DNA from: Streptomyces sp. M41(2017)
Lineage (GTDB): Bacteria; Actinomycetota; Actinomycetes; Streptomycetales; Streptomycetaceae
DNA: 64,000 nt
Reading direction: 5' to 3'
Assembly: GCF_002078175.1 (NCBI RefSeq)
Contig: NZ_MWFK01000001.1
Location: forward strand, 3,224,001 to 3,288,000
Every line of letters begins with the position of its first letter. Position 1 is the first letter of the stretch. The translations under genes were made by a program, and so were the position numbers. Below the pieces are notes generated by a model. The model was given only the letters and a program-made list of their open reading frames with translations, did not search any database and had not been told where the DNA came from. Positions 8,788-16,573 of the stretch are shown here, piece after piece.

Positions 8788-9195
8788 GTGATCGATGTGA
8801 TCGACACCGAAGGCGACTGCGCGGAGTGGACCTTTCCGGCGGATCCCGGTGCTGTCCGCACCGCCCGTGCCGCCGTCCGGGGACAGCTGCGTGCGTGGGA
8901 GCTGGATTCCGTCGGTGACATCGCGGTCCTGCTGGTCAGCGAGCTGGTGACGAATTCCCTGCGCCATGCGACGGGCCCCATCGGCGTCCGTCTGGTGCGC
9001 CCCGTGGACGGGCAGCGGGCCCTGCGCGTCGAGGTCTCCGACCCCCTGCCGGACCCGCCGCGCGAACGGTCCGCCGCCGCCGAGGACGAGAGCGGTCGCG
9101 GACTCCAACTGGTGGCCGGTTCGTGCAGAAGCTGGGGCACCTGGCCCGGCGACAACGGAAAGACCGTCTGGTTCGAACTCGCCGTGCCGGGGTGA
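8788..9195 (+). CDS. RsbW-like histidine-kinase-type ATPase (anti-sigma/regulatory kinase)
   Basis: 135 aa HATPase_c domain without a dimerisation domain. The N box is LLVSELVTNSLRHA, the G1 box is a degenerate VEVSDPLPDPP, and ESGRGLQLV is the G2 box, ending in GKTVWFEL. This is the large Streptomyces family of anti-sigma-factor kinases. GTG 8788 is the first possible start after an in-frame stop at 8743. The C-terminal motif is almost the same as that of the ATPase module ending the phosphatase gene 366 nt downstream, so the two may act in the same partner-switching circuit (inference). Confidence 0.85.
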   Translation: MIDVIDTEGDCAEWTFPADPGAVRTARAAVRGQLRAWELDSVGDIAVLLVSELVTNSLRHATGPIGVRLVRPVDGQRALRVEVSDPLPDPPRERSAAAEDESGRGLQLVAGSCRSWGTWPGDNGKTVWFELAVPG

Positions 9196-9561
9196 GGAGA
9201 ACCGAGGGTTTCGGGCGAGGCCCGCAGCGGGGTTTCGGCCGGGTCCCGAGGGACACCCGTCCGGTCCCGAAGCGGCAGCTCGGGGCCGGGATGAGCCCGC
9301 CGCGCCGGGTGGTGGGACGAGGGGACGGGGCGTGCGCTCGGCGCCCGACTGGTTCAGGCCACTGGCGGGTGTCGGATTCTTTGATTCGACGGGGCGCCAC
9401 CTGGTTAGAAGACTGGGAGTATGTCGCGGCCGGTCCAAAAACCATCGGGACCGTGCTGTGATCGTGAACACCGTGTTGTGCGGCGCCGTAGTGCTGGATA
9501 CTGCGGGCAGCCGCCCCCGGTGACCGGTGCCGGACGCGGTGAGCTGGAGGGGACGGTTCGC
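9196..9561. other. 366-nt intergenic region upstream of the SpoIIE-type phosphatase
   Basis: No gene is evident. The stretch 9367-9500 is less GC-rich than its surroundings. TTGTGC at 9476-9481 followed 17 nt later by TACTGC is only a weak promoter candidate. The phosphatase frame is open upstream to 9421, but the codon pattern there is not protein-like and the strong ribosome-binding site sits before 9562. Confidence 0.35.
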
Positions 9562-12240
9562 GTGAGCGAGATACCAGCGAAGGCCACGGAGTCGGAGGAC
9601 CCGTCGGGCGGCGCGAGGGCTGATGCGGCGAGCGATTCCGCGCGCACGGCCCCCGGCGACGACGCGGGTGACACCTCGGGCGAAAGGGCGGGCGGCGCGG
9701 CGGCCGGCCCGGCCGGAGAGGCGTCCGGCGAGGCGCCGGGCGACGCGATGTGGCAGACCAGTCCACCCGGCTCGATCTACGACTACATCAAGGTCGCGTC
9801 CTTCTCGATAGGCGCCGACGGGCTGGTCGACCAGTGGAGCCTGCGCGCCGAGCAGATCTTCGGGATCCCCGCGGAGCGGGCCGTCGGCATGGACCCCATC
9901 GAGGCGTTCGTCACCGCCGACCGGCGCGAGTTCGGCCAGCGCAAGATGGCGGAGATCCTGGACGGCCGCGAGTGGACCGGCGTGGTGCCCTTCCGGCTGC
10001 CGGCCGCCGAGGGCACGGCCGAGCCCGTGGAGGGTCTCGCCGAGGTCTATGTGATGCCGACCACGACCGAGGACGGCGAGCGGGCCGCGGTGTGCATCGT
10101 CGTGGACGTCCGCACCCTGCGCAGCATCGAGACCGACCTCGCCGCCTCGCAGGCGATTTTCGGTCAATCTCCGTTCGGGTTCCTGCTGATCGACACCGAC
10201 CTGCGGGTCCGGCGGGCCAACGAGCGGTTCGCCTCGATCTTCGGCGGTGACGTCGACGACCACCACGGCAAGGGCGTCCACGACTACCTCCCGCACCCGG
10301 AGGCCGAGCGCGTCACGGCCGTCCTGCGCCGCGTCCTCGAAACAGGCGACTCCATCACGGACATGCACGTCACGGGCTACGTGCCCGGCTCCGAGGAGCG
10401 CCGCCACTGGTCCGTGAACCTCTACCGCGTCCACAGCGGAAGCGGCCGTCCGATCGGTATCGCCTGGCTCGGAATCGACATCACCTCCCGCCGGGCGGCC
10501 GCCCGGGAAGCGGCCGCGGCGCGGCGCAATCTCGCCCTGCTGAACGAAGCGGGCGCCCGCATCGGCAACTCCCTCGACCTGGAGACCACCGCGCGCGAAC
10601 TCCTCGACGTCGTGGTCCCCGGCTTCTGCGACCTCGCGACGGTCGACCTGTACCAGGGACTGCTCGCCGGGGACGAGGCTCCGCCGGGGCTCGTGGACGG
10701 CAGCGCGGAACTGCGCCGGGTCGCGTTCGCCAGCGCGGTGTCCGACGCGCCGTTCGCCGGCGGCCAGGCACCCGTCGCGGTCGGCGCCGTCCACCACTAC
10801 CCCTTCAACTCGCCCTGCGCGGACGCCCTGCGCACCGCCAAGCCGCAGTACATCCCCGCGGACGACGGCGGCCTCATCCAGTCCACGCTGGCCGTCCCGA
10901 TGGTCGCCCACGACACGGTCGTGGGACTCGCCCAGTTCTCCCGGACGAAGGGCAGCGAACCGTTCGGGGAACGCGACCGGTCCCTGGCCGTGGAACTGGC
11001 CGCCCGCGCGGCCGTCTGCATCGACAACGCCCGGCTGTACCGCCGTGAGCACGAACGCGCCCTCATCCTGCAGCGCTCCCTGCTGCCCCCGGGCGACCCC
11101 GAGGCCTCCGGCCTGGACATCGCGTGCCGCTATCTGCCGGGCAACGCGGCGACCGAGGTGGGCGGCGACTGGTTCGACGTGATCGAACTCCCCGGCCACC
11201 GCACCGCCCTCGTGGTGGGTGACGTGATGGGCCGCGGCCTGCGCGCCGCCGTGGCGATGGGCGAACTCCGCACGGCCGTACGCACCTTGGCCCTGCTCGA
11301 TCTCGAACCCGCCGAGGTCCTCTCCGCGCTGGACGAGATCGCCCGCGGCCTCGGCACCCCCGGCGGCGTCCAGCAGGCGACCCGCACGGCACGCCAGCCC
11401 CGCGACGCCGACCTCTCCGAGGTGTACCTCGCCACCTGCGTCTACGCCGTCTACGACTCCGTGACCCGCCGGTGCACCTTCGCCAACGCGGGCCACCTCC
11501 CGCCGGTGCTGGTCGAGCCCGGCGAGACCGCGCTGATGCTCGACGTGCCGCCCGGCATGCCCCTCGGAGTGGGCGGCGAGCCCTTCGAGGAGGTGGAGGT
11601 CGAACTGCCCGAAGGTGCGCTGTTGGCGCTCTACACGGATGGACTGGTCGAATCGCGCGACCATCCGCTCGACGAGGGCCTCCAGGCGTTCGTCGGTGCG
11701 CTCACCGACCCCACCAGCCCGCTGGAGGACGTCTGCGACCACGTCCTCAACACCCTCGACACCCATCACGGCGAGGACGACATCGCCCTGCTGATGGCCC
11801 GCGTCCAGGGGCTGCCCGCCGACTCCGTCGGCGACTGGACCCTGCCGCGCGAGCCGCGCAGTGTGGGCCGCGCCCGCGAGTACGCGCGCACACAGCTCGT
11901 CGCCTGGGACCTGGAACCGCTCGTCGACACGACGGAGTTGCTGGTCAGCGAGCTGGTCACCAACGCCCTGCGGTACGGCGAGGGCGAGATCAGACTGCGG
12001 CTGCTGCTCGACCGCACCCTCGTCTGCGAGGTCTGGGACGCGGGACTCGTCCAGCCACGCCGCCGCCGCGCCCGTGACACCGACGAGGGAGGACGCGGCC
12101 TCCAGCTGGTCGGTCTCCTCTCCGCCGGCTGGGGCTCCCGCAGGACCCCGCGCGGGAAGACGGTCTGGTTCGAACTCCCGCTGCCGGACGGGGAGACGAG
12201 CCTCACCGACCCGGCCGAGGCGCTGCTGAGCCTGTTCTGA
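9562..12240 (+). CDS. Multi-domain sensor phosphatase: PAS-PAS-GAF-SpoIIE (PP2C)-HATPase
   Basis: 892 aa from GTG 9562, preceded by CTGGAGGGGA. Order: disordered Ala/Gly/Asp-rich leader (1-65); PAS (about 72-185); second PAS (about 192-312); GAF (about 325-490); SpoIIE/PP2C phosphatase (about 495-735) with the metal-binding GGDWFDV (534-540) and GDVMGRG (553-559); RsbW-like HATPase_c domain (about 755-885) with LLVSELVTNALRYG and GGRGLQL. No membrane segments, so it is a cytoplasmic sensor. Such proteins dephosphorylate anti-anti-sigma factors, and the fused ATPase may phosphorylate the same target, making a bifunctional switch (family knowledge; partner unknown). The free ATPase upstream at 8788 is a candidate partner. 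Confidence 0.9.
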   Translation: MSEIPAKATESEDPSGGARADAASDSARTAPGDDAGDTSGERAGGAAAGPAGEASGEAPGDAMWQTSPPGSIYDYIKVASFSIGADGLVDQWSLRAEQIFGIPAERAVGMDPIEAFVTADRREFGQRKMAEILDGREWTGVVPFRLPAAEGTAEPVEGLAEVYVMPTTTEDGERAAVCIVVDVRTLRSIETDLAASQAIFGQSPFGFLLIDTDLRVRRANERFASIFGGDVDDHHGKGVHDYLPHPEAERVTAVLRRVLETGDSITDMHVTGYVPGSEERRHWSVNLYRVHSGSGRPIGIAWLGIDITSRRAAAREAAAARRNLALLNEAGARIGNSLDLETTARELLDVVVPGFCDLATVDLYQGLLAGDEAPPGLVDGSAELRRVAFASAVSDAPFAGGQAPVAVGAVHHYPFNSPCADALRTAKPQYIPADDGGLIQSTLAVPMVAHDTVVGLAQFSRTKGSEPFGERDRSLAVELAARAAVCIDNARLYRREHERALILQRSLLPPGDPEASGLDIACRYLPGNAATEVGGDWFDVIELPGHRTALVVGDVMGRGLRAAVAMGELRTAVRTLALLDLEPAEVLSALDEIARGLGTPGGVQQATRTARQPRDADLSEVYLATCVYAVYDSVTRRCTFANAGHLPPVLVEPGETALMLDVPPGMPLGVGGEPFEEVEVELPEGALLALYTDGLVESRDHPLDEGLQAFVGALTDPTSPLEDVCDHVLNTLDTHHGEDDIALLMARVQGLPADSVGDWTLPREPRSVGRAREYARTQLVAWDLEPLVDTTELLVSELVTNALRYGEGEIRLRLLLDRTLVCEVWDAGLVQPRRRRARDTDEGGRGLQLVGLLSAGWGSRRTPRGKTVWFELPLPDGETSLTDPAEALLSLF

Positions 12241-12257
12241 GACCGACGCCCGCTCCG

Positions 12258-12298
12258 TGACCCGGCCGCGGCCCCCGCACCCGCGGGGGATCGGGTCA
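12258..12298. terminator. Bidirectional hairpin terminator between convergent genes
   Basis: A two-part stem: TGACCCG (12258-12264) pairs with CGGGTCA (12292-12298), enclosing CCCCCGC-ACCC-GCGGGGG (12272-12289). It lies in the 55-nt gap between the phosphatase and the convergent coiled-coil gene and overlaps that gene's stop codon. Confidence 0.7.
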
Positions 12299-13912
12299 GA
12301 CGGTGGGCGTCGCCCGGCGGCCCCGGGTACGCGGGCCGCCGTAGCTCACCGGGCCCGCGCCCTCGCCGAGGAGGATCCCGCCGAGCACCGCGCCGCCCGC
12401 CCCGGCGCCCGCGTCGCCGCTCACGGGGCTGCCGTGCGCGCGTACGTCCCGTTCGGCGAGCCGCCGTGCCTCCTGGGCGAGTTCGCCGCCCCGCCGTACG
12501 GCCGTCGAGGTGGGCGAACCCGGGCCGAGCAGGGCTTCCGCCTCCGCCAGCCGGGTCCGGGCCGCGCTGCCGACGGCTCCTCGGTGCGTGCCGATGAAGC
12601 CCGCGGCGGCGGCGAGCGCGCCGCGGGCCGGCAGCAGCGCGTCGTCGCGCAGGTCGGGAACCTCGCCCTCTCCCGCCTCGGAGAGCAGCGCGGCCGCCTC
12701 CGTCACCCGGCGCAGCGCGTCCGGCGGATCGTAGGGACCGGACGCCGTCTCCCGGCGTACGCCCGCGAGGAGCACCCCGGCCCGGGCGAGCCGTGCGTCA
12801 CCGCCGAGGGGGAAGGGATCGGTCTCCCCGGTGACCGGCGCGCGGCCGTGGACCACGCCGGAAATGGCCTCCGCCGACGCGAGAGCCGCCGGCAACCGCG
12901 CGGCGGCCGTGGCCAGTTCGTCCGCCAGCCGGTCCACCCCGTCCAGCAGGACACCCGCCTGCGCCACGGCGGCCTCGGCCGCGCGCAGGGAGGCGGCCGC
13001 CTGCGTCGACTCGCCCCGGTCCGCGCACTGGCGGGCCAGGTTGAGCCGGAGGCCGGCGAACACCAGCCGGTCCTTGGCCTGTTCGACGTCACCCGCGACC
13101 GGGAGTGAGGCGCCGGGGGCGTACCGCTCGTGCAGGGCGGCGAGCGCGGCCTCGGTGGCCGGAGTCCGTCCGGCAAGCTCCCTGAAGCGCGTCTCCGCCC
13201 TTTCCACGGCCGCGGGGGTCTCCCGCTCCAGCGCCCGGAGCTGGTCGAAGCCCGGCGCCGCCGCGTCCAGCCGCCGCCCCGCGTCCTCGCACCGGGCGAC
13301 GATCTCGTCCAGTACGTCCCGGCGGTCGTCGCCGTCCGGTGCGGTCTCCGCGTCGTCGAGTCGCTGCCGCAGCCGGAAGGCGGCCCGCAGTGCGGCCTCC
13401 GCGTACGCCAACGCCTCCGCGTAAGGGGTCACGGCGCCGGGCGCGGCGCGGTCGGCCGCGCAGCCCAGCTCCTCGGCCGAGGCACGTACGCAGTCGTCGA
13501 GGCCGACCAGCAACTCCCGTGTCCGGGCGTCCAGTTCCGGCAGGGATATGAGGTGGTGCCCGCTGCCGCCGGGTGTCGTCCGTGTCGCCACGCGTCGTCT
13601 GCGCCGCCCGTACCCGTAGGCCGCCAGCGCTCCCGCCGCACCCGCCGCGACGAGCGGCGGCACCAGATCCCCGGTCGTGGCCCCCACCGCCTCGGAGGAA
13701 GGGGCGGCCGGAGCGGTGACACCCTCGCTCCGCGCGACCGTCACCGTGGCCCCGCCCGCGACGCCCGCCCCGCTCCGTCCGCCGGCCCCGCCCGCCAGCG
13801 GCAGCACCAGCCACCCCACCGCGGCCAGCCCCCCGAGCACGGCGTGCGTCACCCGCACGGCTCTGTGCGACGGGGCCCGGGGCGACCGGCTTCGACTCGA
13901 GGACGACGTCAC
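12296..13912 (-). CDS. Membrane-anchored Ala-rich coiled-coil protein (resembles TPM proteins without the TPM domain)
   Basis: 538 aa from GTG 13912; the frame is open further upstream but overlaps the divergent gene and looks random there. The N terminus is basic, then a hydrophobic segment (about 13-35), an Ala/Ser/Thr-rich linker, and a second hydrophobic segment (about 65-85, VPPLVAAGAAGALAAYGYG) followed by RRRRR. The rest is a long Ala/Arg/Glu helical region, consistent with coiled coil. The C terminus (SYGGPRTRGRR) recalls the end of Streptomyces TPM-domain membrane proteins, but no TPM domain is visible. Divergent from the GH18-like gene with 106 nt between starts. Function unknown. 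Confidence 0.68.
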   Translation of the reverse strand: MTSSSSRSRSPRAPSHRAVRVTHAVLGGLAAVGWLVLPLAGGAGGRSGAGVAGGATVTVARSEGVTAPAAPSSEAVGATTGDLVPPLVAAGAAGALAAYGYGRRRRRVATRTTPGGSGHHLISLPELDARTRELLVGLDDCVRASAEELGCAADRAAPGAVTPYAEALAYAEAALRAAFRLRQRLDDAETAPDGDDRRDVLDEIVARCEDAGRRLDAAAPGFDQLRALERETPAAVERAETRFRELAGRTPATEAALAALHERYAPGASLPVAGDVEQAKDRLVFAGLRLNLARQCADRGESTQAAASLRAAEAAVAQAGVLLDGVDRLADELATAAARLPAALASAEAISGVVHGRAPVTGETDPFPLGGDARLARAGVLLAGVRRETASGPYDPPDALRRVTEAAALLSEAGEGEVPDLRDDALLPARGALAAAAGFIGTHRGAVGSAARTRLAEAEALLGPGSPTSTAVRRGGELAQEARRLAERDVRAHGSPVSGDAGAGAGGAVLGGILLGEGAGPVSYGGPRTRGRRATPTV

Positions 13913-14018
13913 ATTTGGGAGCGTATGGCCGTCGGACCGCCTCCGCGACCCGGATCCACCGAGGTGGGGACGCCTAAGGTACGAGGGGATACGGGGGCGT
14001 ACGGGAGGGGTGCGAGGG

Positions 14019-15317
14019 ATGGACACGGGGCGGGACAGCGGGCCGGACGAGCAGCGGGAACGCGGCGGGGCGACGACGTCCCGGCAGGATCCGCCCGGCC
14101 CGGCCGTGCCCCGGCAGGGCCCGTCCGACCCGACCACCGGGCCCGCACCCCTGCCGCCCCGCTCCGGCACCCCGGCACCGCCCGGGACGGAACCCGCCGA
14201 CGGGCCGCGGTCGGACGAGGAGACACCCTCACGCTCCGGCCAGGACACCGGCCCGACCCCGGGCGGGGCCTCTCCGTACCGGCGGCTCGTGCGTGGCTGG
14301 CGCCACCCGCGCCTGCGGACACCCAGGCGGATCGCGCTCGGCCTGGTGCTGCTCCTGCTGTTTCCCCTCCTCGCCGGCGGCATCGCCCTGCGGGTGAACT
14401 ACGCCGGTGACCCGGCCGCCGGAACCCGGACCCGGAACCGGGACGCGCTGTGGCTCGGGCACGCCTGGGTGGACGGCCGGAAGAGCGACGCGGACCTCGA
14501 CGCGCTGGCGGAGCGGCTGCGGAGCACCGGCATACGCGACCTGTACGTCCACGCGGGGCCGCTGGAGCACGACGGCTCGCTCCCGGCGACGGCATACCCG
14601 TCCGCGGGGCGGCTGATCGCGGCCGTACACGAGCGCCTGCCCCGCGTCCGGGTCCAGGCCTGGCTCGGCGACGAACTCGCGACCGAGACCCCGGACGGCA
14701 TGCGGCTGCGACGGGCCGGCACCCGCGACGCCGTCGTGCGGTCCGCCGGCCGGATCCTGGACGCCGGGTTCGACGGCGTCCACTTCGACCTGGAACCCCT
14801 CCACTCGGGCGACACCCACTACCTCGCGCTCCTGGACCGCCTGCACGCCCTCACCCGCGCCCGGCACGTCCAACTCTCCGTCGCCTCCCACCAGATCGAC
14901 CCGCTGCCGGGCCTGCACTCCGCGGCCGGCACCGTGACCGGACACCCCAAGTGGTGGTCCCAGGCCTACTTCGGGCAGGTCGCCCGCCGGGTCGACCAGA
15001 TCGCCGTCATGTCGTACGACACCGCGATGCCCCTCCAGAGCCTGTACGGCGGCTACGTCGCCCAGCAGACCGCGCTCGCCCTGGAGGTCACGCCGAAGTC
15101 GACGGACCTCCTGATGGGCCTGCCGTTCTTCCACGAGAACAAGATGGGCCACAGCGCGTACGCCGAGACGGTCGCCGCGGCCGTCCGCGGAACCCGCCTC
15201 GGCCTCTCCCGCACGGACCGCACCCGCGAACACTTCGGCGTCGCCCTCTACGTCGACTTCGCGGCCACGGAGACCGACTGGACGGCGTACCGCGAGGACT
15301 GGGTCGGCAAGGAGTGA
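14019..15317 (+). CDS. Membrane-anchored GH18-like glycoside hydrolase (putative)
   Basis: 432 aa from ATG 14019, with GGGAGGGG and GAGGG upstream. A disordered, Pro-rich cytoplasmic tail (1-90) and a basic stretch are followed by one membrane helix (about 106-125), so the C-terminal domain is outside. That domain looks like a TIM barrel: FDGVHFDLEP (251-260) matches the GH18 DGxDxDxE strand, with Asp257 and Glu259 in the right places but His at one Asp position, then LSVASHQ and a late IAVMSYDT strand, also typical of GH18. It may act on cell-wall glycans or be a catalytically altered relative. Divergent from the coiled-coil protein. Confidence 0.7.
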   Translation: MDTGRDSGPDEQRERGGATTSRQDPPGPAVPRQGPSDPTTGPAPLPPRSGTPAPPGTEPADGPRSDEETPSRSGQDTGPTPGGASPYRRLVRGWRHPRLRTPRRIALGLVLLLLFPLLAGGIALRVNYAGDPAAGTRTRNRDALWLGHAWVDGRKSDADLDALAERLRSTGIRDLYVHAGPLEHDGSLPATAYPSAGRLIAAVHERLPRVRVQAWLGDELATETPDGMRLRRAGTRDAVVRSAGRILDAGFDGVHFDLEPLHSGDTHYLALLDRLHALTRARHVQLSVASHQIDPLPGLHSAAGTVTGHPKWWSQAYFGQVARRVDQIAVMSYDTAMPLQSLYGGYVAQQTALALEVTPKSTDLLMGLPFFHENKMGHSAYAETVAAAVRGTRLGLSRTDRTREHFGVALYVDFAATETDWTAYREDWVGKE

Positions 15318-15395
15318 CGTCCCCGGCGACGGCGTGCCATGATCCGGGCACGCCCCGTGGGCCGGGGCGGTGCGGGAAAGGCGAGGTGGGGACGG

Positions 15396-15716
15396 ATGCA
15401 CGGGTACCTCGTGGGACTGGCGGTGGCGGCCGTCACGGTCGGCGCGGGACTCGGCGTCGCGGCGATCGCGGCCTCCTGGGTGCCGCCGTTGGTCCGCCGC
15501 CGGGTCGTCCGGCCGAGGCTGTGGGGCTGGGGCGCGCTGAGCGGGTCCCTGGGCCTGTCCCTGTTCATGCTCCTGGGGCCGTTCCACGGCCCCGACGCCG
15601 ACATGACGCCGTACGCGATGACCGGAATGGCCCTGTTCCTCGCCGGCCAGGCGCTCCAGATCCTCGGGCAATACCCGGGGCGCGTCGCCGAGCCCGCTCG
15701 CACTGACGTCAACTGA
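15396..15716 (+). CDS. Small integral membrane protein (106 aa), hypothetical
   Basis: ATG 15396 with GAGGTGGGG upstream. Three hydrophobic segments: about residues 4-27, 43-61 and 73-92. The only charged parts are the RRRVVRPR loop and the C-terminal tail. Separated from the GH18-like gene by 78 nt and possibly cotranscribed with it. No family recognised. Confidence 0.68.
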   Translation: MHGYLVGLAVAAVTVGAGLGVAAIAASWVPPLVRRRVVRPRLWGWGALSGSLGLSLFMLLGPFHGPDADMTPYAMTGMALFLAGQALQILGQYPGRVAEPARTDVN

Positions 15717-15743
15717 CGCGCCATCGCATAGGGCGTGGAGCCA

Positions 15744-15768
15744 GGGGCGGGGAGTCGCTCCCCGCCCC
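15744..15768. terminator. Bidirectional terminator hairpin (11-bp perfect stem)
   Basis: GGGGCGGGGAG-TCG-CTCCCCGCCCC, in the gap between the convergent small membrane gene and sdhB. There is no T-run, as is usual for Streptomyces. Confidence 0.8.
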
Positions 15769-15802
15769 GACCGGGTTCTCGCTCCGGGCCGTCCGGCGGG
15801 TC

Positions 15803-16573
15803 TCAGCCCCGCCGCCGCCCGATCTTCGAGCCCAGCCACACCAACGGGTCGTACTTGCGGTCGACGGCTCGTTCCTTGAGCGGGATCAGCGCGTTGTCCG
15901 TGATCTTGATGCCCTCCGGGCAGACCTCGGTGCAGCACTTGGTGATGTTGCAGTACCCGAGGCCGTGTTCGTCCTGGGCCGTGCGTTTGCGGTCCAGTCC
16001 GGAGTCCGCCGCCGCGTCCAGCGGATGCATGTCGAGCTCGGCCACCCGCATCAGGAACCGGGGACCCGCGAACGCCGGCTTGTTCTCCTCGTGGTCACGG
16101 ACGACATGGCAGGTGTCCTGGCAGAGGAAACACTCGATGCACTTGCGGAACTCCTGCGAGCGGTCGACGTCCTCCTGCATCATCCGGTACTCGCCGGGCC
16201 CGACGTCCGCGGGCGGCACGAAGGCCGGGACCTCGCGCGCCTTGGCGTAGTTGAAGCCGACGTCGGTCACCAGGTCCCGTACGACGGGGAACGCGCGGAG
16301 CGGGGTGACGGTGATCGTCTCCTCGCGGGTGAACACCGACATCCGTGTCATGCACAGCAGCCGCGGCCGGCCGTTGACCTCCGCGGAGCACGAACCGCAC
16401 TTGCCCGCCTTGCAGTTCCAGCGCACCGCCAGATCGGGGGCCTGCGTCGCCTGGAGCCGGTGGATGATGTCGAGCACCACCTCGCCGTCGTTGACCTCGA
16501 CCTCGAAGTCCTTCAGGCCGCCGCCCTTCACGTCCCCGCGCCACACCTTGAAGCGGGCCTCATAGCTGCTCAC
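15803..16573 (-). CDS. sdhB: Succinate dehydrogenase/fumarate reductase iron-sulfur subunit (SdhB)
   Basis: 256 aa from GTG 16573, overlapping the sdhA stop by 4 nt (GTGA), which fixes the start. It carries electrons from FAD to the membrane anchor. All three clusters are visible: plant-type [2Fe-2S] ligands Cys54, Cys59, Cys62 and Cys74; CIECFLCQDTC (145-155) for [4Fe-4S]; and Cys208, Cys213/214 and Cys218 (CCTEVCP) completing the ferredoxin-like domain with the third cluster. Last gene of the sdhC-A-B operon, ending at a strong hairpin. The Sdh1-type anchor suggests the aerobic succinate oxidation branch described in mycobacteria (family inference). Confidence 0.93.
   Translation of the reverse strand: MSSYEARFKVWRGDVKGGGLKDFEVEVNDGEVVLDIIHRLQATQAPDLAVRWNCKAGKCGSCSAEVNGRPRLLCMTRMSVFTREETITVTPLRAFPVVRDLVTDVGFNYAKAREVPAFVPPADVGPGEYRMMQEDVDRSQEFRKCIECFLCQDTCHVVRDHEENKPAFAGPRFLMRVAELDMHPLDAAADSGLDRKRTAQDEHGLGYCNITKCCTEVCPEGIKITDNALIPLKERAVDRKYDPLVWLGSKIGRRRG

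Noticed and set aside
8563..11769. Open frame of more than 1000 codons antisense to the Nudix, ATPase and phosphatase genes
   Set aside because: It covers three well-supported genes and has no ribosome-binding site or recognisable domain.
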